The notes below the pieces were generated by a model, which saw only the letters and a program-made list of their open reading frames with translations, was not told the DNA's origin and ran no database searches. The position numbers were made by a program, and so were the translations under genes. From the NCBI RefSeq assembly GCF_040529055.1, contig NZ_CP132342.1, forward strand, positions 3,780,001-3,844,000: a stretch of DNA of 64,000 bases, given 5' to 3'. Positions 9,305-17,808 of the stretch are shown piece after piece (position 1 is the first letter of the stretch; every line of letters begins with the position of its first letter). Origin of the DNA: Xanthomonas sontii. GTDB lineage: Bacteria > Pseudomonadota > Gammaproteobacteria > Xanthomonadales > Xanthomonadaceae.

Positions 9305-10621
9305 TCAACCCTGCAGGGTCGGCGTGCGCGTCGCGCAATGCGCCACGCAGTGCTGGATCTGCTCGAAGGTCTCCAGGCCGTACCAGAACACCTTCCACTT
9401 CTCCTGCTTGAAGCAACCGTCGGACTCGGCGTAGTAGAAGATGTTGACCTGGTTGTTGTGGCGCGAACGCCAGAACAGTTGCGGCGTCTCGTCGCGCATC
9501 ACGTTCCACACCGCGCGGCCCAGGCCCTCGCCCTGCGCGTCGTCGAGCACGGCGAACTTGTCCAGGTAGGTGTAGCCGCCCTCGTCGGTCAGGATCACCG
9601 CGGTGCGATAGTTCTCGCTGACGTAGGCGCGCAGCAGCTTGGTGGTGTCGAAATAGTCCGGCACCAGGGTGCGGCCGAAACTGGATTCGATCAGGGTCTT
9701 CAGCCGCGGCAGGTCCAGCTCGCTCCACGCCGTGGCGCGCAGCACCTTCTCGCCGCGCCGCACCAGGGTGCCCGAGCCCTTGTGGGTGAACAGTTCCTTG
9801 GCCAGGTCGGCCGGGCGCGTGATCGACACCGACGACTCCAGCGGCAGCCGGTCCAGCAGGTCCTTGATCTGCTCGATCTTGACCTTCATGCCGCCATGGA
9901 TCCACGGCTGCGCGATCAGGTGGTCGTACTCGGTGGACAGGTTGATCGAATCGATCACCGTGCCCTTCTCGTCGAGCAGGCCGCCGGTGCCGGTGAGGAA
10001 GATGATCTTGTACGGCTGCAGTTCCTGCACCAGTTCGTTGGCGGCGAAGTCGGCGTTGATGTTGAGGATCTGCCCGCTGGGGGTCTCGCCCAGGCTGGTG
10101 ATGACCGGGATCGAGCCGGCCTGCAGGCTGGCCTCGATCGGCGCCAGATTCACCGCGGTGACCTCGCCGACCAGCCCGTAGGTGTCGCGGTCCAGGTACT
10201 GCGCCTCGAACACGCCGCCGGTGATCGAGGTGGCGCGCGCGCCGTTCTGCTGCAGCGCCTCGACCAGCTTGAGGTTGGAGGCCTGGAACACCCGGCGCAC
10301 GATCGCCAGCGCTTCCGGCGAGGTCACCCGCAGGCCGTTGACGGTCTGCTTCTCGATGCCGGCGGCGGACAGCTCCGTGTCCAGCTGCGGGCCGGCGCCG
10401 TGCAGCACGATCGGGGTCAGGCCGACTTCCTGCAGGAACGACAGCGAGGAAGTCAGCGCCTCCAGGTCGTCGCGCAGCACCGCGCCGCCGACCTTGACCA
10501 CGGCGAAGCGCTTGGCGTCCAGTTGCGAGAAGCGCTTGAGGTACTGGCTGATCTCCTTCGCGCTGGCCATGCTCGAGAGCAGGCGCACGATGGTCTGGCG
10601 GGTTTGGCGGTTGGCGTGCAT
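9305..10621 (-). CDS. argB: Bifunctional N-acetylglutamate synthase/kinase (NAGS/K)
   Basis: First two steps of arginine synthesis in one polypeptide of 438 residues. An amino acid kinase domain (about 30-290; [50 protein letters not shown]) phosphorylates N-acetylglutamate. A C-terminal GNAT-like domain (about 300-435; [31 protein letters not shown]) acetylates glutamate. This fused, vertebrate-like type is described from Xanthomonas and relatives. In that family arginine inhibits the enzyme. The ATG start gives [18 protein letters not shown]. The next gene (GNAT) begins 14 bases downstream. Confidence 0.95.
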   Translation of the reverse strand: MHANRQTRQTIVRLLSSMASAKEISQYLKRFSQLDAKRFAVVKVGGAVLRDDLEALTSSLSFLQEVGLTPIVLHGAGPQLDTELSAAGIEKQTVNGLRVTSPEALAIVRRVFQASNLKLVEALQQNGARATSITGGVFEAQYLDRDTYGLVGEVTAVNLAPIEASLQAGSIPVITSLGETPSGQILNINADFAANELVQELQPYKIIFLTGTGGLLDEKGTVIDSINLSTEYDHLIAQPWIHGGMKVKIEQIKDLLDRLPLESSVSITRPADLAKELFTHKGSGTLVRRGEKVLRATAWSELDLPRLKTLIESSFGRTLVPDYFDTTKLLRAYVSENYRTAVILTDEGGYTYLDKFAVLDDAQGEGLGRAVWNVMRDETPQLFWRSRHNNQVNIFYYAESDGCFKQEKWKVFWYGLETFEQIQHCVAHCATRTPTLQG

Positions 10622-10700
10622 GGCGTGGGGCGATGTCCGAAGGAATCCAGGGTGGAGCCGATCGCAGGATCGGTCCGGGCGACGAGGGAAGGCGCGCGGC

Positions 10701-11798
10701 TCAGCGCGGGCCGTTGATGATGCGGTGCACCGAGGCGGCGTAGCGCTGCAGTTGCTCCAGCGTCACGAACTCGTCGGCGGTATGCGCCTGGGCGATGTCG
10801 CCCGGGCCGTAGACCAGCGCGGTGTAGCCGCCGGCGGAGAACAGCGAGGCCTCGGTCCAGAAGTCCACCGCGTTGCCGATCGGCAGCTCCAGCGCATCGG
10901 CGACGTCGCGCGCGGCCAGGCGCTTGTCCTCGGCGCGCGCAATGTCTCCCGACGGCAGGCTGGGCCCGCGGAAGGTCTCCTCGAAATGCGCCGCGGCCGG
11001 CTCGGCGAAGCCGGCGAAGGTCGCCAGCAACGCATCCACATCCATCGACGGCAGCGGCCGGAAACCGAAGCGCAGCTCCGCCGCCGGCGCGATCATGTTG
11101 GCCTTGATCCCGCCCTCGACCCGGCCGATGTTGAAGCGCAGCCCGGTCAGCCCGCCGAAGCGCGCGTGCGCCAGCGACTCCACGTGGTCCAGCGCACGGC
11201 CGCCCCAGCGCATTGCCTGATGCAGGGCGCTGGCCGCGGCATCCTGCTTGCCGGAGGCATGCCCGGCGCGGCCGGCGAAGCGCATCAGCACCGAACTGAT
11301 GCCGCGGTGCGCCAGCACCGCCTCGCTCATGGTCGGCTCGGCCACCAGCACCGCTTCATAGGGAATACCGCGGGCCAGGAACGCGGCGATGCAGCGCGGG
11401 TCGTTGGCTTCCTCGTCGCTGGAGAACAGGAACGCGGCATCGCCGTCGCCGGCATTGGCCGCGGCCAGCAGCGCCGCCGCCGCACCCTTGATGTCACACA
11501 CGCCCAGGCCGACCACGCGATCGTCCAGGCGCCGCATGACGTGCGGATCGGCGCTCCAGTGCGGCGAATCCGGCACCGTGTCCAGGTGCACGTTGAACAG
11601 GTACTTCGGCGTGCCGCGTACCGCGTACAGGCTGACCGCGCCGGCGCCGTGGTCGATCACCTCCACCGCGAAGCCGGGCAGCTGCGTGCGGAGGTAGTCG
11701 AAGATGCCATCGGTGCCGATCGCCCGCGGCGGATTGCGGGTGTCGAAGGACACCAGCGTCTGCAGGTGATCGAGCGTGGAGGTGAGCAGATCGGTCAT
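10701..11798 (-). CDS. argE': N-acetyl-L-citrulline deacetylase
   Basis: M20-family metal-dependent deacetylase, 365 residues. In Xanthomonas this enzyme removes the acetyl group from N-acetylcitrulline made by ArgF', giving citrulline for ArgG, instead of acting on acetylornithine. Metal and catalytic motifs are [26 protein letters not shown] and SSDEEAND. Around residues 170-280 the small dimerisation domain includes [13 protein letters not shown] metal-ligand His is in QAHTADEFV near the C-terminus. It lies 6 bases after the upstream GNAT gene, in the same string as argF' and argG. Assignment to acetylcitrulline rather than acetylornithine rests on the co-occurring AOTCase and on family knowledge. 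Confidence 0.93.
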   Translation of the reverse strand: MTDLLTSTLDHLQTLVSFDTRNPPRAIGTDGIFDYLRTQLPGFAVEVIDHGAGAVSLYAVRGTPKYLFNVHLDTVPDSPHWSADPHVMRRLDDRVVGLGVCDIKGAAAALLAAANAGDGDAAFLFSSDEEANDPRCIAAFLARGIPYEAVLVAEPTMSEAVLAHRGISSVLMRFAGRAGHASGKQDAAASALHQAMRWGGRALDHVESLAHARFGGLTGLRFNIGRVEGGIKANMIAPAAELRFGFRPLPSMDVDALLATFAGFAEPAAAHFEETFRGPSLPSGDIARAEDKRLAARDVADALELPIGNAVDFWTEASLFSAGGYTALVYGPGDIAQAHTADEFVTLEQLQRYAASVHRIINGPR

Positions 11799-11804
11799 GG
11801 TGTG

Positions 11805-12257
11805 TCAGGCTGCCGTGGTGCTGGTGCGGTAGAGATCGGGATAGGCGATTTCCATCAACGACTGCGGCCGCGCCGGCGCGGCGAACCCATACTGGGCGTA
11901 CAGCGCATGCGCATCGGAGGTGGCGAGCATGAAGCGACGCAGGCCTTGCAGCTGCGGGTGTGCCATCACCGCCGCCACCAGTTGCTTGCCGTAGCCGCGG
12001 CCGCGGTGGGCGTCGAGCACGAACACGTCGGCGAGATAGGCGAAAATCGCGCCGTCGGTGATCACCCGGGCGAACGCCACCTGCCCGACGCCATCGAGAT
12101 GGCCGCCGAAGCACAGCGAACCGGCGATCGCCCGCTGCACCGTGTCCAGCGGGATGCCCAGGCTCCAATAGGCCTGCTCGCTTAGGAAGCGATGGATCAA
12201 CGGCAGATCCAGTTCCTGCTTGTCGGTGCTGATGCGCAGTGCGTGCATGAGGTCCAT
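11805..12257 (-). CDS. GNAT acetyltransferase in the arginine operon
   Basis: A 150-residue single-domain GNAT protein. DLPLIHRFLSEQAYWSLGIP opens it. The acetyl-CoA binding loop is DAHRGRGYGKQLVAAVM (about 84-100), followed by MLATSDAHALYAQYGF. The start at 12257 is chosen because AGAAGGA lies 8 bases upstream. That ribosome site is part of the repeat element at 12268-12438. It sits between argG and argE' with a 6-base gap to argE'. Small GNATs of this form often acetylate small amines, but the substrate here is unknown. Confidence 0.85.
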   Translation of the reverse strand: MDLMHALRISTDKQELDLPLIHRFLSEQAYWSLGIPLDTVQRAIAGSLCFGGHLDGVGQVAFARVITDGAIFAYLADVFVLDAHRGRGYGKQLVAAVMAHPQLQGLRRFMLATSDAHALYAQYGFAAPARPQSLMEIAYPDLYRTSTTAA

Positions 12258-12267
12258 CAGACAGGTC

Positions 12268-12438
12268 CTTCTCCCCTCGGGAGAAGGTGCCCCGCAGGGG
12301 CGGATGAGGGTACGAGCGAAGCCTGGTGAAGCCAATCGCGCTAGCAGGTGAAGATCCTGGCGAAGCTCGCGCAACCAACTAGTGCGAGGCTTCGCCCGGA
12401 CCCTCACCCCAACCCCTCTCCCGGGGGGAGAGGGGCTT
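12268..12438. repeat. CCCTCTCCC-type composite palindromic repeat, copy 1
   Basis: A 170-bp element between argG and the GNAT gene. One end has the hairpins CTTCTCCCCTCGGGAGAAG and GCCCCGCAGGGGC followed by GGATGAGGGTACGAGCGAAG. The other end has CGCCCGGACCCTCACCCCAA and the palindrome CCTCTCCCGGGGGGAGAGG. Related copies lie at 17193-17342, 26178-26285, 48222-48412 and, as a half copy, 56906-56948. It supplies the Shine-Dalgarno of the downstream GNAT gene. Confidence 0.85.
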
Positions 12439-12444
12439 TGCTCT

Positions 12445-13680
12445 TCAGCGATTCACTTGCGCGTACAGCGTCGAACTCATCCCGAACAGCTTGATGAAGC
12501 CCTCTGCCTCGGCCACGCCCCAGTCCGCCGACTGCGCGTAGGTCGCGCCCTTGGCGTTGAGCAGGTGCGGCGACTTCACCGCCACCGCGTCGACGCGGCC
12601 GCCGCGGGTCTCCAGCGTCACCTCGCCGTTGACCATCGCCTGCGACGACTTCAGGAAGGCCTCCAGGTCGGTCTTCAGCGGGTCGTGGTAGAAGCCTTCG
12701 TAGACCAGCTCCACCCACTTGCGCGCCACGTCCGGCTTGAAGCGGTTCTGCTGCTTGGTCAGCACCGCGTCCTCCAGCGCGCGGTGCGCGGCCAGCAGCG
12801 CCACCAGGCCCGGCGCCTCGAACACGATGCGGCCCTTCAGGCCGATCACGGTGTCGCCGGTATACACGCCACGGCCCACGCCGTAGGGCGCGAACAGCTT
12901 GTTGAGCTTGGCCAGGATCTGTTCGCCCGGCAGCGCCTTGCCGTCGAGCTCGACCGCCTCGCCCTGCACGAACTTCAGCTTCACCGTCAGCGGCTCGGTC
13001 GGCCACGCGCTGCGCGGCGCGCACCAGCCGCGGGCGCCCTCGCCCGGCGCTTCCCAGCGGTCGATCTCGCCGCCGGACATGGTCAGGCCCAGCAGGTTCT
13101 CGTTGATCGTGTAGGCCTGCTGCTTGGCACGCACGCCGAAGCCGCGCTCCTCCAGGTACTTCTGCTCGTAGGCGCGGGTCTGGGTGTGTTCCTTCTGGAT
13201 CTCGCGGATCGGCGCGACGATCTCGTAGTCGCCCAGCGCCTTGACCGCCAGGTCGAAGCGCACCTGGTCGTTGCCCATGCCGGTGCAGCCGTGGGCGATG
13301 GTCTTGGTGCCCAGCTCCTCGGCGCGCTTGAGCGCGGCATCGACGATCAGATAGCGGTCCGACACCAGCAGCGGATACTGGCCCTGGTAGCCCTCGCCCG
13401 CCCACACGAACGGCTTGACGAAGCCGGCCCAGATCGCCGGGCCGCCGTCGACGGTGACGTGGCTGGCCGCGCCCAGTTCCGCGGCGCGCTTCTCGATGAA
13501 ATCGCGCTCCTCGGCATCCACGCCGCCGGTGTCGGCGAACACCGTGTGCACCGCATAGCCCTTGGCCTGCAGGTAGGGAATGCAGAAGCTGGTGTCGAGG
13601 CCGCCGGAGAAGGCGAGGACGATGTCCTTGAGGCCGGGAGTGGGGAGTGGGGAATCGGGAATGGTAGAAGCGGTGCTCAT
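12445..13680 (-). CDS. argG: Argininosuccinate synthase
   Basis: Ligates citrulline and aspartate with ATP to argininosuccinate. It has 411 residues. The P-loop is [15 protein letters not shown] (about 19-33). [12 protein letters not shown] and the C-terminal [15 protein letters not shown] are also present. The ATG at 13680 has AAGGA 8 bases upstream. The first 17 residues (through [12 protein letters not shown]) are encoded by a heptamer repeat tract at 13635-13664 and precede the usual [10 protein letters not shown] start, so the N-terminus has been extended by repeat DNA. It lies 58 bases after argF'. Its substrate citrulline comes from ArgE' in this pathway. Confidence 0.96.
   Translation of the reverse strand: MSTASTIPDSPLPTPGLKDIVLAFSGGLDTSFCIPYLQAKGYAVHTVFADTGGVDAEERDFIEKRAAELGAASHVTVDGGPAIWAGFVKPFVWAGEGYQGQYPLLVSDRYLIVDAALKRAEELGTKTIAHGCTGMGNDQVRFDLAVKALGDYEIVAPIREIQKEHTQTRAYEQKYLEERGFGVRAKQQAYTINENLLGLTMSGGEIDRWEAPGEGARGWCAPRSAWPTEPLTVKLKFVQGEAVELDGKALPGEQILAKLNKLFAPYGVGRGVYTGDTVIGLKGRIVFEAPGLVALLAAHRALEDAVLTKQQNRFKPDVARKWVELVYEGFYHDPLKTDLEAFLKSSQAMVNGEVTLETRGGRVDAVAVKSPHLLNAKGATYAQSADWGVAEAEGFIKLFGMSSTLYAQVNR
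13635..13664. repeat. Heptamer tract encoding the ArgG N-terminus
   Basis: Four units of GGGAGTG/GGGAATC type lying inside the argG open frame, between its ATG and the P-loop codons. Confidence 0.85.
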
Positions 13681-13732
13681 GGCGGTTTCCTTGATGACGC
13701 GTAAAAGTGGGGGCAAAGGCTGCTGCTGCGAC

Positions 13733-13762
13733 GATTCTCTATTCCCGATTCCCGATTCCCGC
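13733..13762. repeat. Heptamer tract at the argF' 3' end
   Basis: Units of ATTCTCT/ATTCCCG type. The argF' stop codon and its last residues (GIGNRE) fall inside the tract. Confidence 0.85.
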
Positions 13763-14770
13763 TTGCGACGCAAGCGCCGCCATGATCGCCTTCTGCACAT
13801 GCAGGCGGTTCTCGGCCTCGTCGATGGCGATGCAGTTGGGCGAATCCATCACCGCGTCGGTGGCCTTGACGTTGCGGCGCAGCGGCAGGCAGTGCGAGAA
13901 CACGCCGTTGTTGGTCAGCGCCATCTTGCGTTCGTCGACGATGAAGTGCTGGTACTGGTCGCGGATCGGCTTCTCCGGGCCCCAATTGCCGAAGAACGGC
14001 AGCGCGCCCCAGCTCTTGGCATAGACCACGTCGGCGCCGGCGTAGGCGCTGTCGATGTCGTGGCTGACGCTCAGCGAACCGCCGCTCTCGGCCACGTTCT
14101 GCGCGGCCCAGCCCATGTAGCGCTCGTCGAGCACGTAGTCCGGGGTCGGGCACAGCAGGGTCACGTCCATGCCCAGGCGGGTGGCGATGGTCAGCGCGGA
14201 ATTGGCCACCGCGGTGTTCAGCGGCTTGGGATGGTAGGTCCAGGTCAGCACGTACTTCTTGCCGCGCAGGTCGCGGGTGCCGAAGTGCTCCTGCAGCGCC
14301 AGCGCATGCGCCAGCTCCTGGCACGGATGGGTGATGGTCTCCATGTTGATCACCGGCACCGGCGAATATTTGGCGAAGCTCTTCAGCACCAGGTCCTCGC
14401 GGTCCTTGGCCCAGTCGACGAACTTCGGGAACGCGCGCACGCCGATCAGGTCCACATAGCGACCCAGCACCCGCGCCACCTCGGCGATGTGCTCTTCGGT
14501 GTCGCCGTCCATCACCGTGCCCAGGTCGAACTCGATCGGCCACGCGTCCTTGCCCGGCTGCAGCACCACCGCGTGGCCGCCCAACTGGAACGCGCCCAGC
14601 TCGAAGCTGGTGCGGGTGCGCATGGACGGGTTGAAGAACACCAGCGCGATCGACTTGCCCTTCAGCTCGCTGCCGAGACGGTTGCGTTTGAACAGCGCCG
14701 CCTGGGTCAGCAGCGCGTCCAGTTCGGCGCGGCTCCAGTCCTGGGTGTTCAAGAAGTGCTTCAGAGACAT
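13739..14770 (-). CDS. argF': N-acetylornithine carbamoyltransferase
   Basis: Carbamoylates N-acetylornithine rather than ornithine, the defining step of the Xanthomonas arginine route. It has 343 residues. The carbamoyl phosphate loop is [11 protein letters not shown] (about 48-58). [17 protein letters not shown] and the C-terminal [13 protein letters not shown], whose Lys is the carbamylated residue in the known enzyme, are also present. [16 protein letters not shown] is typical of AOTCases. AAGGAT lies 7 bases before the ATG. The last residues come from a repeat tract. It is the first structural gene of the arginine string, preceded by a leader ORF and terminator (14866-15019). Confidence 0.96.
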   Translation of the reverse strand: MSLKHFLNTQDWSRAELDALLTQAALFKRNRLGSELKGKSIALVFFNPSMRTRTSFELGAFQLGGHAVVLQPGKDAWPIEFDLGTVMDGDTEEHIAEVARVLGRYVDLIGVRAFPKFVDWAKDREDLVLKSFAKYSPVPVINMETITHPCQELAHALALQEHFGTRDLRGKKYVLTWTYHPKPLNTAVANSALTIATRLGMDVTLLCPTPDYVLDERYMGWAAQNVAESGGSLSVSHDIDSAYAGADVVYAKSWGALPFFGNWGPEKPIRDQYQHFIVDERKMALTNNGVFSHCLPLRRNVKATDAVMDSPNCIAIDEAENRLHVQKAIMAALASQAGIGNRE

Positions 14771-14859
14771 CGATCGATCCTTTGCAGCGGTGGGGACGCG
14801 GGGACGCGCGAGGCGTTCTACAGGGAGGTTCTTTACGGGTGAAACTTTTCCGGCCGATG

Positions 14860-14895
14860 AAAACGAAAAAACCCAGCCTCGGGCTGGGTTTTCAG
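14860..14895 (-). terminator. Intrinsic terminator in the arginine leader
   Basis: On the minus strand AAAACCCAGCC, loop CGA, GGCTGGGTTTT forms an 11-bp stem followed by TTTTTTCGTTTT. It lies 90 bases before the argF' ATG, so read-through is required to express the arginine genes unless a promoter lies in the gap. It could also serve the secreted-protein gene at 15070-15600. On the plus strand the T run is only four bases. Confidence 0.85.
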
Positions 14896-15019
14896 AACGA
14901 ACGGCACGACGCTCCGGTTACCCAGCGAGAATGTGGGATTCCGGTCGACGCGCGCGCGACGTCATGCCCGAGGCCATGCGTGCGGCGCTGAGATCGTGCT
15001 GGGGCAGGTTCGCTTTCAT
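14866..15019 (-). promoter_or_regulatory. Putative ribosome-mediated attenuator of the arginine operon
   Basis: Four alternating complementary segments are visible on the minus strand. Segment 1 is CCCCAGC (15004-14998) in codons 6-8 of the leader ORF. Segment 2 is GCTGGGT (14926-14920) at its last codons and stop. Segment 3 is AACCCAGCC (14890-14882) and segment 4 is GGCTGGGTT (14878-14870). Segments 3 and 4 make the terminator. Segments 2 and 3 can pair over 7 bp, extended by CTC with GAG across a two-base bulge, and would break the terminator. Segments 1 and 2 pair over 6 bp. Arg codons cluster between 1 and 2, so stalling at Arg would favour 2:3 and read-through into argF'. This is a prediction from sequence. 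Confidence 0.6.
14918..15019 (-). CDS. Putative arginine leader peptide (33 residues)
   Basis: A small ORF starting MKANLPQHDLSAARMASGMT and ending SRARRPESHILAG, with GAGGA 10 bases before the ATG. It has four Arg codons, three of them in the run CGC GCG CGT CGA (R-A-R-R), nine codons before the stop. It begins 50 bases after the stop of the upstream secreted-protein gene and ends just before the terminator preceding argF'. Stop placement within segment 2 of the proposed attenuator fits a regulatory peptide. A different overlapping frame from an ATG 12 bases upstream is open too but lacks these features. Confidence 0.55.
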   Translation of the reverse strand: MKANLPQHDLSAARMASGMTSRARRPESHILAG

Positions 15020-15069
15020 CGGCGCGCATCCTCGCACGCGCACGCCACAGGCGCAAGCGCGTGCGGCGC

Positions 15070-15600
15070 TCAGCGCGGCGGCACCACCACCGCGTCGGGC
15101 ACGTACGGGGCCACCGAGACGCGGATACGCAGGCGGTTGCCCGGATCCTCGGGCAGCCGCGAGCGGTACTTGGTGCCCTTGTAGACATAGTCCACGTCGT
15201 AGGCGATGGGCCGGCGGAACTCGCGGCCGACCTCGACCATCCGGCAGTTGCGTCCGCCCTGCGGCGCCGTGGCCGGCGCAGCGGCCGGGGCCGGCTCCTC
15301 GTGGCGGCGGCTGAAGATGTCCTTCACCGAATCCATCAACCGGTTCAAGCGGCTGTCGTCCTCGGCCGGCTTGGGCGCCGGCGCCGCCGGGGCCGGCGCG
15401 GGGGCCGGGTCGCACTGCTGCTCGGTGCGGGTGGCGCGCAGGGTCTGGTAGACCGGCTCCACGTTCAGCACCTGGGCGTAGTCCAGCTTGACGTTCTCGA
15501 TCACCACCACCCGATTGCGCGCCTCGGAGTCCTGCGCCCAGGCCGGCGCGGCGGCGCAGGCAAGGATGCCGACCAGCGGCAACAACGGGTTCGGGCGCAT
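15070..15600 (-). CDS. Secreted protein with YcfJ-like beta region
   Basis: A 176-residue protein with a signal peptide (MRPNPLLPLVGILACAAAP, cleavage near AWA-Q). After it come VVVIENVKLDYAQVLNVEPV and TEQQC, an Ala/Pro-rich linker (about 66-83), a charged helix RLNRLMDSVKDIFSRRHEE, a second Ala/Pro stretch, and the C-terminal beta segment IAYDVDYVYKGTKYRSRLPE with DPGNRLRIRVSV. The two ends resemble YcfJ/17-kDa-antigen-type envelope proteins, but the glycine-zipper membrane segment between them is missing and replaced by the Ala/Pro linker. It is probably periplasmic. Function is unknown. cysS is divergent. Confidence 0.75.
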   Translation of the reverse strand: MRPNPLLPLVGILACAAAPAWAQDSEARNRVVVIENVKLDYAQVLNVEPVYQTLRATRTEQQCDPAPAPAPAAPAPKPAEDDSRLNRLMDSVKDIFSRRHEEPAPAAAPATAPQGGRNCRMVEVGREFRRPIAYDVDYVYKGTKYRSRLPEDPGNRLRIRVSVAPYVPDAVVVPPR

Positions 15601-15736
15601 CGGCAGCAGCTTCGCAAGGGCAGACCAATGAGTGTAGGCATGGCGGCTTGCGTCGGGCTGAACGCGAGCCGACAGGCGCGCCGCGCGCGCGCCTGGCGAC
15701 GGCTGCCGGTAGAATCGGACGGTTTCCCCACCGCCG

Positions 15737-17158
15737 ATGCCGATGAGCCTGCGCCTGCACAACAACCTGACCCGCCGGGTCGACGCCTTCGAACCGCTCG
15801 ATCCGGTGGCCGGCCCGACGCTCTACGTCTGCGGCCCCACCGTCTACAACTACGCGCACATCGGCAACGCCCGCGGCCCGGTGGTGTTCGACGTGCTGGC
15901 GGCGCTGCTGCGGCGCCGCTACGGCAAACTACGCTACGCCCGCAACATCACCGACGTGGACGACAAGATCAACGCCGCCGCGCAGGCGCAGGGCGTGCCG
16001 ATCTCGGCCATCACCGACCGCTTCGCGGCCATCTACCGCCAGGACATGGCCGCGCTGGGCGTGACCCCGCCGGACATCGAGCCGGCGGCCACCGCGCACA
16101 TCCCGCACATCGTGGCGATGATCGAACGGCTGATCGCCGGCGGCCACGCCTATGCCGCCGAGGGCCACGTGCTGTTCGCGGTGGCCAGCTTCGCCGATTA
16201 CGGCAAGCTGTCGCGGCGCGACCCGGAGGAGATGCTGGCCGGCGCCCGCGTCGAGGTCGCCCCGTACAAGCGCGACCCGGGCGACTTCGTGCTGTGGAAG
16301 CCGTCCAGCGACGACCTGCCGGGCTGGGACTCGCCATGGGGCCGCGGCCGCCCCGGCTGGCACATCGAGTGCTCGGCGATGGCCGCCGCGCACCTGGGCG
16401 AGACCATCGACATTCATGCCGGCGGCGTGGACCTGCAGTTCCCGCACCACGAGAACGAGATCGCGCAGAGCGAATGCGCCCACGGCGGCGCCACCTTCGC
16501 CCGCGTGTGGCTGCACAACGGCATGCTGACCTTCAGCGGCGCCAAGATGAGCAAGTCGCTGGGCAACATCGAGACCGTGCACGACCTGATCGAGCGGCAC
16601 CCGCCCGAAGCGCTGCGCTGCGCACTGCTCAGTGCCCACTATCGGCAGCCGCTGGACTGGTCCGACGCCCTGATCCAGGCCCAGGTGGCCCGGCTCGATG
16701 GCCTGTACGGAACGCTGCGCGATCTGCAGGCCATCGACGCCAAAGCCGTCATTCCGGCCGAGATCGAAGAAGCCCTCGACGACGACCTCAATACGCCGCT
16801 GGCGCTGTCGGTGCTGTCGAGCCTGGCGACCCAGGCGCGACAGGCACTGCGCGAGGCGGCGCCGGCCGGCGGCCCCGACCCCGCCGATGCCACGCAACGT
16901 GCGGACACGCTGCGCGAGGCCAAGGGCCGCCTGCTCGGCGCCGGCCTGGCCCTGGGCCTGCTGCAGCAGGATCCGCAGGTCTGGTTCCAGGGTGCCGGCA
17001 GCGACGACGACGCCCGCATCCAGGCGCTGATCGACGCCCGCAGCGACGCCAAGCAGGCCCGCGACTTCGCCCGCGCCGACGCCATCCGCCAGGAACTGGC
17101 CGACGCCGGCATTGTCCTGGAGGACACGCCGCAGGGCGTACGCTGGAAGCGTGGGTGA
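15737..17158 (+). CDS. cysS: Cysteinyl-tRNA synthetase
   Basis: Charges tRNA-Cys. It has 473 residues, class I synthetase. The zinc and adenylate region begins [19 protein letters not shown] (HIGH motif as HIGN). A zinc ligand cysteine follows in HIECSAMA, and [12 protein letters not shown] is present. The KMSKS loop is [10 protein letters not shown] (about 266-275). A C-terminal DALR/helical domain includes [20 protein letters not shown]. The start is 15737 or the ATG two codons later. It is divergent from the secreted protein gene. A repeat element of the CCCTCTCCC family follows at 17193. Confidence 0.97.
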   Translation: MPMSLRLHNNLTRRVDAFEPLDPVAGPTLYVCGPTVYNYAHIGNARGPVVFDVLAALLRRRYGKLRYARNITDVDDKINAAAQAQGVPISAITDRFAAIYRQDMAALGVTPPDIEPAATAHIPHIVAMIERLIAGGHAYAAEGHVLFAVASFADYGKLSRRDPEEMLAGARVEVAPYKRDPGDFVLWKPSSDDLPGWDSPWGRGRPGWHIECSAMAAAHLGETIDIHAGGVDLQFPHHENEIAQSECAHGGATFARVWLHNGMLTFSGAKMSKSLGNIETVHDLIERHPPEALRCALLSAHYRQPLDWSDALIQAQVARLDGLYGTLRDLQAIDAKAVIPAEIEEALDDDLNTPLALSVLSSLATQARQALREAAPAGGPDPADATQRADTLREAKGRLLGAGLALGLLQQDPQVWFQGAGSDDDARIQALIDARSDAKQARDFARADAIRQELADAGIVLEDTPQGVRWKRG

Positions 17159-17192
17159 CCGAGCCCTCGTAGAAAAAGGGCGCACGGCTGTT

Positions 17193-17342
17193 CCCTTCTC
17201 CCTCCGGGAGAAGGTGCCCCGAAGGGGCGGATGAGGGTACGGGCGAAGCCTAGAGAGATGAGGCCGAGCGAATGGCCTCGACAGTTCACGATGCTACGCC
17301 CGCACCCTCACCCCAACCCCTCTCCCGGAGGGAGAGGGGCTT
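17193..17342. repeat. CCCTCTCCC-type composite palindromic repeat, copy 2
   Basis: A 150-bp element with CTTCTCCCTCCGGGAGAAG, GCCCCGAAGGGGC and GGATGAGGGTACGGGCGAAG at one end and ACCCTCACCCCAACCCCTCT plus GGAGGGAGAGGGG at the other. It fills most of the gap between cysS and sufE. Confidence 0.85.
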
Positions 17343-17367
17343 TACATCGCTTGATTCTGGATTGCTG

Positions 17368-17808
17368 ATGACCGACACCGACTTTCCGCTCGAACCCACG
17401 CCCGCCGATGCCCAGGCCGCCATCGCCGAGGAGTTCGGCTTCTTCGGCGACTGGTCCGAGCGCTATCAGTACCTGATCGACCTGGGCCGCAAGCTGCCCG
17501 CCTTCCCCGAGCACTGGAAGACCGAGGAGCATCGCCTGCACGGCTGCCAGTCGATGGTGTGGATCGTGCCCGAAGGCAATGCCGAGCGCCTGGTGTTCCA
17601 TGCGATCAGCGACTCGGCAATCGTCTCCGGGCTGATCTACCTGGCGCTGCGGGTGTATTCCGGGCGCAGCGCCGCGGACATCCTCGCCACCGCGCCGGAC
17701 TTCGTCGCCGCCATCGGCCTGGGCAAGCATCTGTCGCCGACCCGCAGCAACGGCCTGGCCGCGCTGCTGGCCTTCATCCAGGACACCGCACGCGCCCAGC
17801 AGGCATGA
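17368..17808 (+). CDS. sufE: SufE-family sulfur acceptor protein
   Basis: A 146-residue SufE. It accepts persulfide sulfur from a SufS-type cysteine desulfurase and stimulates it during Fe-S cluster assembly in the cytoplasm. The active cysteine lies in EHRLHGCQSMVWI (about residue 60). GLIYLALRVYSGRSAADI and the C-terminal LSPTRSNGLAALLAFIQ are characteristic. No suf genes are next to it, so it is a stand-alone copy. Its stop overlaps the MFS gene start (ATGA). Confidence 0.93.
   Translation: MTDTDFPLEPTPADAQAAIAEEFGFFGDWSERYQYLIDLGRKLPAFPEHWKTEEHRLHGCQSMVWIVPEGNAERLVFHAISDSAIVSGLIYLALRVYSGRSAADILATAPDFVAAIGLGKHLSPTRSNGLAALLAFIQDTARAQQA

Noticed and set aside
14860..14895. The terminator belongs only to the gene at 15070-15600
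   Set aside because: It may serve that gene as well, but alternate pairing partners inside the leader ORF and the Arg cluster make a purely passive role less likely. It is kept as an alternative.
14892..15188. Longer frame overlapping the arginine leader ORF
   Set aside because: It starts without a good ribosome site and runs through the upstream secreted-protein gene. The 33-codon ORF has the better start and fits the terminator geometry.
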